Assembly (NCBI GenBank): GCA_036260075.1
Contig: DATAAM010000001.1
Span: 1 to 10,212 of the forward strand
Reading direction: 5' to 3'
Length of the DNA: 10,212 nucleotides
DNA from: DATAAM01 sp036260075
Lineage (GTDB): Bacteria; Actinomycetota; Acidimicrobiia; Acidimicrobiales; JAHWLA01
The translations under genes were made by a program, and so were the position numbers. Below are positions 1 to 5,927 of this stretch, in pieces. The notes under the pieces were generated by a model. The model saw only the letters and a list, made by a program, of their open reading frames with translations. It made no database searches and had not been told where the DNA came from. Every line of letters starts with the position of its first letter. Positions within the stretch are counted from its first letter, which is position 1.

Positions 1-27
1 GGCCCCGAACCACGTCGGTTCGGGGCC
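1..27 (-). terminator. Hairpin downstream of the secreted-protein gene
   Basis: A perfect 11-bp inverted repeat (GGCCCCGAACC / GGTTCGGGGCC) surrounds the 5-nt loop ACGTC. It lies 33 nt beyond the stop codon of the minus-strand secreted-protein gene, where a factor-independent terminator is expected. The bases that would form the U tract lie outside the window, so the terminator class cannot be confirmed. A second, small 4-bp stem (40-51) lies between it and the stop codon. The stem is strong enough that some RNA structure here is near certain; its role is inferred. Confidence 0.7.
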
Positions 28-60
28 GCCCATGGACAGATCGTTCGCGATGAGTTCAGC

Positions 61-756
61 TCAGCTACCGACAGGCGGGTTCTTTCCACCAGTGCTGACG
101 AAGCTCACGCAGTCGCCCTGGTTGCGATAGAGGGTGCCGTAGTTGCGCCAGCCGCCGTCTTTGCACTCGGCACCGGTGGTTGCCGAGTTCTGCGCGATGG
201 AGACGTTGTCGACCACGACGCCGCCACAGCCGAATCCGCCGACACTGCCGGCGCCCGCGAACTTCACCGTGGTCGTCGACGCCGTGGCGGTGAACGCGAG
301 CGTCCCGAGCGTGTACGTATTCGTGCCAGACGATGTGACGGTCGTCGTTGCGGCGCCCGCCGTGACGACTGCGTTGGCCGTGCCGCTGCCCACGCAGAAC
401 GGGTGCCCAGCGTAATGGAAGGACAGCGTGTACACGGTCCCGGGGGTCGTCGTCGCCGACTGTTCGATTGCGCCGGAGAGGTTCAGGTCCACGGAGCGCT
501 GGCCGTCCTGGGCAGTCGGTTCATTGGGGTTCGCGGTGTTGAAGTGCCAGTCGACGCCGTCGCCCGTCTCGGTCCACCCCGTGATCGCGGTGCCCGGGTC
601 CGCTCCGTAGCCGACCGACATCCAGCTGGGGCCCGAGGGCTGCATGCTGCCGTCCTCGAAGCTGCCGTTGACGAAGGGGTCAGCTGCCGAGGCGGATGTC
701 GCCGTCAGCACGATGGCTGCTGCGGCGACGCTCGCCGCGAGCAGAGTTCGGTTCAT
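61..756 (-). CDS. Secreted protein, DUF642/choice-of-anchor C-like domain with C-terminal Cys motif
   Basis: This 231-residue exported protein starts at the ATG at 756, preceded by GGGAG at good spacing; a longer in-frame reading from 831 adds residues with no signal-peptide character. Residues 1-24 are a Sec signal peptide (MNRT, then an Ala/Val/Leu core, likely cut after SASA). Residues 26-190 read as a jelly-roll domain of the DUF642/choice-of-anchor C type: VNGSFEDG near 29, WTETGDGVDW at 61-70, DGQRSVDLN at 84-92, TPGTVYTLSF at 104-113, and VVVDNVSI at 180-187. Such domains are extracellular and often carbohydrate- or wall-associated in other bacteria. The last 35 residues form a separate motif, CKDGGW...NQGDCVSFVSTGGKN, with Cys198 and Cys216. 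Cys121 and Cys177 could form a second disulfide. No LPXTG or hydrophobic anchor follows, so the protein is probably released or held non-covalently. The ligand is unknown. Confidence 0.85.
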   Translation of the reverse strand: MNRTLLAASVAAAAIVLTATSASAADPFVNGSFEDGSMQPSGPSWMSVGYGADPGTAITGWTETGDGVDWHFNTANPNEPTAQDGQRSVDLNLSGAIEQSATTTPGTVYTLSFHYAGHPFCVGSGTANAVVTAGAATTTVTSSGTNTYTLGTLAFTATASTTTVKFAGAGSVGGFGCGGVVVDNVSIAQNSATTGAECKDGGWRNYGTLYRNQGDCVSFVSTGGKNPPVGS

Positions 757-829
757 GTGAGTCTCCCGTCCTATTCGGAGGGCGACTGCCGCCATCCCCT
801 GACCACTATCCATGCGGACCGTCCGCCGC

Positions 830-851
830 AAATCACCAAATTTGATGATTT
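830..851. promoter_or_regulatory. 22-bp AT-rich palindrome, possible operator
   Basis: The two 11-nt arms AAATCACCAAA and TTTGATGATTT pair at 10 of 11 positions (C836/A845 mismatched), centred on AAATTT. It lies 74-95 bp upstream of the secreted-protein start in DNA that is otherwise GC-rich. On the minus strand a TTGACC hexamer (865-860) is 16 nt upstream of AAATTT (843-838), so the palindrome would cover a possible -10 region. The symmetry is seen directly; its function as a repressor or activator site, and the promoter, are inferred. Confidence 0.4.
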
Positions 852-1225
852 TGTTCCAAGGTCAACCTCCGCCGTATCCGGTACCGGCCGACGACGGTTG
901 CGGCGACCCTGTCCTTCCACCGGGGTACGCGCCACCTGGGAGCGCCTCATCCGGATGGCCTGACGTGGGCTCGTCCGGTCAGCTACCGCAACAGGCGGAC
1001 GTTCCGCGCGCCACCAACATCAGCACGACTCCACATCCCAGCAGCCCGGCAGGGTCACCATCCCCCGACCGTCCCCGGGAACGGGACGTTCTTCCCCCGT
1101 TTCCCCCCCATTGCGCGCGACACTCGTGGCATCACCCGACCACGACTGACGACGACGAGAGGAGGGAGCCGGCTCGGCGAAAGTACTGGTAAGTGCGGGA
1201 TTCTCGGGAAAACTGCTGGTCAAGG

Positions 1226-1239
1226 GCTTGCGCGCTCGG
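1226..1239 (+). repeat. att-like direct repeat, copy distal to tRNA-Arg
   Basis: GCTTGCGCGCTCGG here is identical to 2472-2485, which spans the 3' end of tRNA-Arg. Allowing one inserted C, the match continues through AGGG. The two copies bracket about 1.2 kb holding the toxin-antitoxin pair and one unknown gene. This is the geometry of attachment sites after tRNA-targeted integration, but no integrase is present and a chance match is possible. Confidence 0.4.
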
Positions 1240-1309
1240 CAGGGCGCTCGGCAAATCCCCAACGCCGTTCGCTGCGGATCAGCGCCTCGTTCGCCGTACG
1301 GGCCGGCCG

Positions 1310-1591
1310 TCAGGCGACATCGAGGAAGCGACGCAACGCCTGACGGATGATCTCGCTCGCGGTCGTGTGGTCGGCCATGGCCCGCGCCTCGACGGCTTGC
1401 TTCAGGTCGGGATCGAGCCGTACGGGCACTACCTCCGCGGGGGAGGAGCCGAGCATCGGCCGCCCACGGCGACGAGCCTTCAGTTCCTCGACGTCGTACT
1501 CACGCTCGGCCTCGTCGGCCATCGCCTCAATGGCGGCGTCGGTCAACACCTTGCCCGTCTTCGTTCGATACGTCTGTGACTTCTCAGGCAT
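1310..1591 (-). CDS. Ribbon-helix-helix antitoxin (CopG/BrnA-like)
   Basis: This is a 93-residue protein whose C-terminal half (about 53-90) reads as a ribbon-helix-helix DNA-binding fold: a short strand EVVPVRLD, then helix DLKQAVEARAMAD, a turn HTTAS, and helix EIIRQALRRFL. The charged N-terminal half (about 20-45) is the likely toxin-binding part. The ATG at 1591 is chosen because AGGAGAGGAG lies just upstream; a longer frame from 1675 runs back through the toxin gene and lacks such a site. Its first 8 bases overlap the end of the toxin gene, so translation is probably coupled. Toxin first and RHH antitoxin second is the order of BrnTA modules. Such antitoxins usually repress their own promoter, here probably upstream of 1847. 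The RHH fold is clear; the exact family is inferred. Confidence 0.82.
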   Translation of the reverse strand: MPEKSQTYRTKTGKVLTDAAIEAMADEAEREYDVEELKARRRGRPMLGSSPAEVVPVRLDPDLKQAVEARAMADHTTASEIIRQALRRFLDVA

Positions 1592-1847
1592 CGGGCTCCT
1601 CTCCTCTTGGGAGAAGGTCGTAGAACGTCGGACGGAGCGGCATCGCGTGGATCGCCATGAGTCGGTCGTCGGCAAGCTCGAGCACGATCACTTCGAGCAG
1701 ATTCCCAGTTCGAGCGGGACCGACGACGAGGACCTTGGGTGGGTCAGCATCCGGGTCGAGGTCCACCACCACGAGCGGATGATCAGCCGCGTGCGCCATG
1801 TCTTCGTCCGACACCCCGTGCCGCCGGGCCGACCGGTGGATCTCCAC
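1584..1847 (-). CDS. BrnT-like toxin of a type II toxin-antitoxin pair
   Basis: This small protein has 87 residues. The pattern HGVSDEDMAHAADHPL (10-25), then VLVVGPARTGNLLEVIVLEL (39-58) and an iihAmp-like segment MAIHAMPLRP (64-73), resembles BrnT toxins, which are small ribonucleases that fold like RelE and cleave RNA. The N-terminal FEWD segment typical of BrnT is missing or altered, so the family call is not firm. The start is GTG at 1847; no Shine-Dalgarno sequence precedes it, but a TAnnnT box lies 8 nt upstream, which fits leaderless translation. It overlaps the downstream antitoxin by 8 bp. An alternative is an uncharacterised toxin family that merely shares this fold. Confidence 0.72.
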   Translation of the reverse strand: MEIHRSARRHGVSDEDMAHAADHPLVVVDLDPDADPPKVLVVGPARTGNLLEVIVLELADDRLMAIHAMPLRPTFYDLLPRGEEPDA

Positions 1848-1870
1848 ACGTTGTTAATGTAATACACAAT
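1848..1870 (-). promoter_or_regulatory. AT-rich promoter region of the toxin-antitoxin pair
   Basis: This is the most AT-rich stretch in the neighbourhood. On the minus strand TACATT (1861-1856) matches the TAnnnT form of an actinobacterial -10 box and ends 8 nt before the GTG start, so transcription would begin at or next to the start codon. TTGT and ACAA at the ends (1851-1854 and 1866-1869) give it partial dyad symmetry, as expected for a site bound by the RHH antitoxin. No good -35 box is visible. Function is inferred. Confidence 0.35.
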
Positions 1871-1951
1871 TAGTCGTTCAGGTAGCCCTGCACTCAGGGG
1901 AGCACTCCTTCCAACTGGGTCGCACCAACGATCCTGAGCGGAGAGGTGAGG

Positions 1952-2425
1952 ATGGACCCCACTGAGGCGGAGCGCCTGACGATCGCAGGACAGCTTGGTT
2001 TTTGGGCGCTGGCGGTTGAGGTGGAACGCGAGCGCGTCACCGATCGTTCCGGCGGTCAATTCCAAAACGAACTCGATGCGAGGCTGCTCGTCCTGGCGAT
2101 TCGCAACGTCATACGCGCCGTGGGATGGGCCGGGAAGTACGAACCAGCAGCAGTGAAGCGCGCTCTCGCTGACTTCGTCGTACGTGTGCCGAATGCCGTA
2201 GCCGTCCGCGACATCCTCGAACACTTCGACGAGTACGAGGCGGGCGGTGGCAGGCGGAAGGTGACCGGCTACGGGATCTTCACGGTGCGATACGAGAACG
2301 AGTACCTGTTGCGAGTCTCTGATGACCTGGCGCTCGATGTAAACAGCGCTGCGAATGCAACGACCGCACTCGCCGATGCATTGCAAGAAGTGCTGATTGG
2401 CCGCTGCGAGCGCCCAGCCCTGTGA
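1952..2425 (+). CDS. Unknown protein with an R-x4-H motif (HEPN-like?)
   Basis: This is a 157-residue soluble protein that I do not recognise with certainty. The ATG at 1952 is preferred over the GTG six bases upstream because GGAG at 1940-1943 gives 8-nt spacing. Residues 5-95 look helical: ARLLVLAIRNVIRAVGWA (43-60), a second amphipathic helix around 66-79, then VRDILEHFDEYEAGGGR (85-101). Residues 103-130 look like beta strands (VTGYGIFTVRY, LLRVSDDLALDV), followed by a final helix. R86 and H91 in RDILEH fit the R-x4-6-H signature of HEPN ribonucleases, but this short motif alone is weak evidence. It diverges from the toxin-antitoxin pair and lies inside the repeat-bounded segment, which suggests an accessory role. 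No signal peptide or membrane helix is present. Confidence 0.75.
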   Translation: MDPTEAERLTIAGQLGFWALAVEVERERVTDRSGGQFQNELDARLLVLAIRNVIRAVGWAGKYEPAAVKRALADFVVRVPNAVAVRDILEHFDEYEAGGGRRKVTGYGIFTVRYENEYLLRVSDDLALDVNSAANATTALADALQEVLIGRCERPAL

Positions 2426-2471
2426 CGCGGTAGGTCAGTCCTTCTTCGCAAGAGAACGAGTTGGGGATTTC

Positions 2472-2485
2472 GCTTGCGCGCTCGG
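2472..2485 (+). repeat. att-like direct repeat overlapping the tRNA-Arg 3' end
   Basis: This is the second copy of GCTTGCGCGCTCGG, identical to 1226-1239. It covers the discriminator base and 3' acceptor strand of tRNA-Arg (from 2477) plus 5 bp of downstream DNA, so the tRNA remains intact, as expected if an element integrated at its 3' end. See the copy at 1226 for the limits of this reading. Confidence 0.4.
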
Positions 2486-2549
2486 AGGGATTCGAACCCC
2501 CAACCTTCTGATCCGTAGTCAGATGCTCTATCCATTGAGCTACGAGCGC
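2477..2549 (-). tRNA. tRNA-Arg(ACG)
   Basis: The 73-nt cloverleaf folds on the minus strand. The acceptor strands GCGCTCG and CGAGCGC pair at 7 of 7 positions with discriminator G. The anticodon stem TCTGA/TCAGA encloses the loop CTACGGA, giving anticodon ACG (read as ICG for CGU/CGC/CGA Arg codons). The T loop is TTCGAAT on a 5-bp stem with one G-U pair. CCA is not encoded; CAAGC follows the discriminator. No gene lies close enough downstream to suggest co-transcription with a protein. Confidence 0.97.
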
Positions 2550-2616
2550 AGGTTGGTCGGCGCCGTCGGGGCGGGCCGGACGTGCCAGTGTAGGCGCTGC
2601 CCTGCGCTCGGTCCGT

Positions 2617-3228
2617 CTACAGGCCGCCGACGATGCGCTCCACCACGGCCCCCACTTCGTTGCGCGCCTTGCGGGGATTCGGCGAGCGCGCCACGTACAT
2701 GGCCGCCTCGTGCAAGCCCGCCATCAGCACGTGGGCCAGCGGCTCCACCGGCCTGCGCTCGATGTGCCCGGCCTCCATGGCCTCCAAGAGCACTTGGCGG
2801 ATGAGCCCCATCCCGTATGTCTCGGCCAGCTCCTGGCGTGTGTCCCACCCGAGCACGGACGGCCCATCGAGCAGGCAGATGCGCTGCACGGCCGGGTCCA
2901 TGGCGGCGTCGAGGTAGGCGGCCGAGCCGATGGCCAGCTGGTCGAGCGGGTCGGCCGCCTTCACCGCCTGCTCGGCCACTCGGGCCAAGACCTCCTGCTC
3001 CAACTCCTCGAGGACGGCTCGGAAGAGCTCTTCCTTGCCGGCGAAGTGGTGGTACAGCGCGCCCCGCGTGACGCCCGCGGCCTGCGCGATCTCCTCGCGG
3101 CCGGTGGCGAAGAAACCCTTCTCGGTGAACAGCCGCCGCGCCGCGCGGAGCAGGGCAGCCCGCGTAGCCGCCGAGCGCTCGGCTTGCGTCCGCCGCCCGC
3201 TGTGACCCACTTCACGCTTGACTGGCAT
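2617..3228 (-). CDS. TetR/AcrR-family transcriptional regulator
   Basis: This is a 203-residue repressor-type protein. Its N-terminal helix-turn-helix occupies about residues 20-70, with TGREEIAQAAGVTRGALYHH and then FAGKEELF, the hallmark of TetR. The C-terminal ligand and dimer domain contains the ICLLDGPSVLGWDTRQE segment (about 115-131), common in one TetR branch. The ATG at 3228 is used because GGAG lies 5 nt upstream; a longer frame from 3309 would translate the operator repeats as a repeated MRAARIY/MRAARIF peptide and is not credible. The gene is divergent from the DinB/maleylpyruvate-isomerase-type gene with 83 bp between starts. Two 21-bp palindromic repeats lie there, so it probably represses both itself and its neighbour. 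The inducing ligand cannot be read from the sequence. Confidence 0.93.
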   Translation of the reverse strand: MPVKREVGHSGRRTQAERSAATRAALLRAARRLFTEKGFFATGREEIAQAAGVTRGALYHHFAGKEELFRAVLEELEQEVLARVAEQAVKAADPLDQLAIGSAAYLDAAMDPAVQRICLLDGPSVLGWDTRQELAETYGMGLIRQVLLEAMEAGHIERRPVEPLAHVLMAGLHEAAMYVARSPNPRKARNEVGAVVERIVGGL

Positions 3229-3244
3229 CGTGCTCCGAGTGAAG

Positions 3245-3286
3245 ATGCGTGCAGCCCGCATGTAAATGCGTGCGGCACGCATGTAA
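3245..3286. promoter_or_regulatory. Two tandem 21-bp operator-like repeats
   Basis: Two abutting 21-bp units (3245-3265 and 3266-3286) agree at 19 of 21 positions, with the form ATGCGTGCnGCnCGCATGTAA. The second has perfect 7-bp arms ATGCGTG and CACGCAT around CGG; the first has one arm mismatch. A 21-bp period is two turns of the helix, which would place two bound dimers on the same face. They begin 17 bp from the tetR start and end 25 bp from the divergent start, so they must overlap any promoter used by either gene. The repeats are seen directly; TetR binding is inferred from position. Confidence 0.8.
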
Positions 3287-3311
3287 CCACGATGGGGGAA
3301 GGAGCACAAGC

Positions 3312-3977
3312 ATGGCGCTGTCGAAGCAGGAGATCACAAGCGGGCTCGTGAACGAGGCGACGGCGTTCGCCGACCTTGTCGAGTCGCTGACCGACGAGCA
3401 GTTGCAGACCCCCTCGCGCTGCGAGGGTTGGACGGTCGGCGACGTGGCCGCCCACGCCATCGGGGGCCTGTCCGACGCCCTCTCCGGCAACCTCGACGGG
3501 GCGGGCACGCCCGAGTACACGCAGCGCCAGGTGGACGAGCGCAAGGGTCGGTCGGGTGCCGAGCTGGCGGAGGAGCTGCGCACCGTCGGCAAGGCGGCGA
3601 CAGAGGTGCTCGGCGCCTTCGACGACGACTCGTGGAACGCTCGGGTGCCGGTCGGCTACGACGGCACCATCGGCGAGGGCGTGGAGGCGCTCTGGTACGA
3701 CCTCTACCTGCACGGCGAAGACATCCGCGCCGCGCTCGGCCGCCCCGCCACACGCACCGAGGGGCTGAAGGCGAGCGTGTCCCACCTCGCCTTCGAGCTG
3801 CAGAAGCGCAACTGGGGCCCCGCCACCCTGGCGCTCACCGGCCTCCCCGAGTTCCAGGTGGGCGGCGGCGGCCGCCGCATCGAGGGCGACGCCTACGAGT
3901 TCGTGCTGGCCGCCACCGGCCGCATCGACCCCACGACGATCGGCCTCGACGAGACGGTGAACGTCTACCGGGACTAG
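3312..3977 (+). CDS. Maleylpyruvate isomerase/DinB-fold family protein
   Basis: This 221-residue protein matches the actinobacterial maleylpyruvate isomerase (mycothiol-dependent) family. The four-helix metal-binding N-terminal domain has LTDEQLQTPSRCEGWTVGDV then AAHAIG (27-51), and LWYDLYLHGEDIRAALGRP around 127-145. The C-terminal part (about 183-221) matches the smaller MDMPI C-type domain (GDAYEFVLAATGR). The family binds a metal through His, Glu and His; here the equivalents appear to be H48, D130 and H134, so Asp replaces Glu. Most members have no proven substrate, so true maleylpyruvate isomerase activity should not be assumed. The ATG at 3312 follows AAGGAG with 7-nt spacing. It diverges from a TetR gene and is probably repressed by it. 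It converges on the GGDEF-EAL gene with only 16 bp between stops. Confidence 0.88.
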   Translation: MALSKQEITSGLVNEATAFADLVESLTDEQLQTPSRCEGWTVGDVAAHAIGGLSDALSGNLDGAGTPEYTQRQVDERKGRSGAELAEELRTVGKAATEVLGAFDDDSWNARVPVGYDGTIGEGVEALWYDLYLHGEDIRAALGRPATRTEGLKASVSHLAFELQKRNWGPATLALTGLPEFQVGGGGRRIEGDAYEFVLAATGRIDPTTIGLDETVNVYRD

Positions 3978-3982
3978 CTCGC

Positions 3983-4021
3983 CGAAGGCGGCGTCACCAC
4001 ACCTCGGTGGCGCCGCCTTCG
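3983..4021. terminator. Long hairpin at the convergent gene ends
   Basis: An 11-bp stem (3983-3993 with 4011-4021), one G-U pair and a further 4-bp stem (3995-3998 with 4006-4009) enclose a 7-nt loop. It begins 6 nt after the plus-strand stop codon and includes the stop codon and last codons of the minus-strand GGDEF-EAL gene. It can fold in RNA from either strand. No T tract follows on either side, so it may act as an RNA-stabilising or rho-assisted structure rather than a classical terminator. Confidence 0.6.
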
Positions 4022-5910
4022 AGCTCGATGACGACCGGCGTGGGCGACAGCTCCCCCCGCGCCAGCAGCTCCTCCACGCCGTCGGCGTCGAGCGGCCGGG
4101 CGAAGTAGTAGCCCTGCCCCAGCTCGCAGTCGAGCGACCGGAGCTGCTGGAGCTCCTCGGGCAGCTCGATGCCCTCGGCCACCGTCTCCAGGTTGAGTGT
4201 GCGGCCGAGGTCGACGATCGTCCGCAACAGGGCCCGCTTTTGCGGGCCGTCGGCCACGCCGTCGACGAACGTCCGGTCGATCTTCAGCACGTCGATGGGG
4301 AACCGGCGCAGGTACGACAGCGACGAGTACCCGGTGCCGAAGTCGTCCACCGCGATGCGCACGCCCAGCGCCTTCAACTGGTTGAGCCGCACGATCGTCG
4401 TGACGTGGTCGTTCATCACGGCGCTCTCGGTGATCTCCAGCGTGAGCGTCGAGGGGTCGAGGCCGGTCTCGGCCAGGACGTCCTGCACCATTCGCACGAG
4501 GCCCTCCTGCTGGAGCTGCCGAGCCGACAGGTTCACGCTCACCTTCAGCGGCGGCTCCTTGGGGTGTTCGAGGTGCCACCGGCGGGTCTGCGCGCACGCC
4601 TCGCGCAGCACCCACTCGCCCAGCGGGACGATGAGGCCCGTCTCCTCCGCGATCGAGATGAACTCGATGGGCGGTACCAGCCCACGCTCGGGGTGGTCCC
4701 ACCGCACGAGGGCCTCCACGCCGGCGATGCGCCCGGTCTGGAGCACCACCGTCGGCTGGTAGTGCAGCACGAACTCGCGCCGCTCGACCGCTCGCCGCAG
4801 GTCGGCTTCGATGTCGAGTCGCTCGAGCATGGCGGAGTGCATCGACGGGTTGAAGAGCTCGAAGCGGTTCTTGCCCTCGGCCTTCGCCATGTACATGGCG
4901 ACGTCGGCGTTGCGGAGGAGCGCGTCCGCCGTGTTCTCGCCGTCGCCGCACATGGCGATGCCAATGCTGCCGCGCACGAAGATGTCCTTGCCCTTGACGT
5001 GGAACGGCGCCTGAAGCGACTCCAGCACGCGGCCCGCCACCACCGTGTAGTCGCCCGGCGAAGCGAGGTCCTCGATGAGCACGGCGAACTCGTCGCCGCC
5101 CAGCCGAGCCGCCGTGTCGGTGGGGCGGACGCACTCCAGCAGCCGCCCGGCGACTGCCACCAGCAGCTCGTCGCCCGCGTCGTGGCCCAGGCTGTCGTTG
5201 ACCGCCTTGAAGCCGTCGAGGTCGAGCAGCATCACGGCCAGCTCGCGGCCACGACGGGCGGCCCGGGCCAACGCGTGGTCGATGCGGTCCTTGAGCAGGG
5301 CGCGGTTGGCCAGCTTGGTGAGCGAGTCGTGGAAGGCCTGGTGGGCGAGCGCCTCCTCCAGCGCCTTGCGCTCGCTTATGTCGCGGGTGTTGAGGATGAC
5401 GCCGCGCACGTCGGGGTCGTGCAGCATGCTGCTCACTGCGGTCTCGGCGTGGCGCCACGAGCCGTCGGCGTGGCGCACTCGGCACTCCACCAGCTCGCTC
5501 TCCCGTCCCTCCTGCTGGGCGGCCAGGATGAGGCCGAACACGCGGCGGCGGTCTTCGGGGTGCAGCAGCTCGCGCAGGTCGACGCCGAGGTGCTCGGTGG
5601 GCGAGTAGCCGAACACGCGGGTCACGGCCGGGCTCTGGTAGCGAATGATGTTGTGGTCGTCGACGACGGTGACGACATCCGAGGAGCGCTGCACGAAGGC
5701 GGCGAAGCGGGCCTGGCTGGCGATCTCGGCCCGCGCCGCCTCGGCCGACCAGCGATTGCGCTCGGTCGAGCGCAGGAGCAACCACGTGACCCCCGCCCCG
5801 ACGACGATCATCAGGCGCAGCTGGGTGGTGGACTGGGCGAGCGCAGCACCGACGACGGGCACGGCGACCAACGCCGCCCACCGCCAGATGCGATCCCACC
5901 CCTTCGTCAT
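3994..5910 (-). CDS. Membrane PAS-GGDEF-EAL cyclic-di-GMP protein
   Basis: This 638-residue cytoplasmic-membrane protein carries both enzyme domains for cyclic-di-GMP turnover. Two hydrophobic segments (about 10-26 and 31-47) precede a PAS sensor domain (about 65-180, with DVVTVVDDHNIIRYQSPA). The GGDEF domain (about 185-355) keeps the GGDEF signature at 271-275 and an RxxD product-inhibition site (R262, D265). The EAL domain (about 365-615) keeps EAL at 399-401, N460, E492, DDFGTGYSS at 522-530, K543, E579 and Q599, so phosphodiesterase activity is expected. Whether synthesis or breakdown dominates cannot be read. The ATG at 5910 has AAGGAG upstream. It lies 59 bp downstream of tRNA-Ser(GCT) on the same strand and may be read from the pheA-tRNA cluster or from its own promoter near the repeats at 5928-5961. 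Confidence 0.96.
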   Translation of the reverse strand: MTKGWDRIWRWAALVAVPVVGAALAQSTTQLRLMIVVGAGVTWLLLRSTERNRWSAEAARAEIASQARFAAFVQRSSDVVTVVDDHNIIRYQSPAVTRVFGYSPTEHLGVDLRELLHPEDRRRVFGLILAAQQEGRESELVECRVRHADGSWRHAETAVSSMLHDPDVRGVILNTRDISERKALEEALAHQAFHDSLTKLANRALLKDRIDHALARAARRGRELAVMLLDLDGFKAVNDSLGHDAGDELLVAVAGRLLECVRPTDTAARLGGDEFAVLIEDLASPGDYTVVAGRVLESLQAPFHVKGKDIFVRGSIGIAMCGDGENTADALLRNADVAMYMAKAEGKNRFELFNPSMHSAMLERLDIEADLRRAVERREFVLHYQPTVVLQTGRIAGVEALVRWDHPERGLVPPIEFISIAEETGLIVPLGEWVLREACAQTRRWHLEHPKEPPLKVSVNLSARQLQQEGLVRMVQDVLAETGLDPSTLTLEITESAVMNDHVTTIVRLNQLKALGVRIAVDDFGTGYSSLSYLRRFPIDVLKIDRTFVDGVADGPQKRALLRTIVDLGRTLNLETVAEGIELPEELQQLRSLDCELGQGYYFARPLDADGVEELLARGELSPTPVVIELEGGATEVW

Positions 5911-5927
5911 GGTCCGGGCTCCTTCGA

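Larger units (their letters stand above)
757..1309. other. Stretch without a supportable gene
   Basis: This 550-bp gap separates the secreted-protein gene from the antitoxin gene. It contains the 22-bp palindrome at 830-851 and, at 1226-1239, one copy of a 14-bp repeat also found at the tRNA-Arg 3' end. An open plus-strand frame from 812 to 1192 reads as a Pro/Ser/Arg-rich string with no RBS and no recognisable domain, so I do not call it. I see no tRNA or classical terminator here. Confidence 0.6.

Noticed and set aside
812..1192. Proline-rich plus-strand frame of 126 residues (LPPGYAPPG segment)
   Set aside because: No RBS, no domain, and a composition expected from GC-rich noncoding DNA. 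A decayed gene cannot be excluded but is not supported.
1177..1239. Unstarted plus-strand reading AKVLVSAGFSGKLLVKGLRA reminiscent of a nucleotide-binding strand-loop-helix
   Set aside because: It has no start codon, the glycine spacing is wrong for a Rossmann motif, and the sequence after it loses any protein-like character. Probably chance.
1935..1946. 12-bp match TGAGCGGAGAGG to the 3' end of tRNA-Ser(GCT) at 5966-5977
   Set aside because: It lies in a purine-rich ribosome site, where such matches are likely. The interval would enclose core genes and another tRNA, and 12-bp repeats are expected by chance in a 10-kb GC-rich window.
2397..2804. Plus-strand frame containing GGIRTPNLLIRSQMLYPLSYER
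   Set aside because: It is the well-known translation of the antisense of a tRNA gene; tRNA-Arg(ACG) at 2477-2549 explains it.
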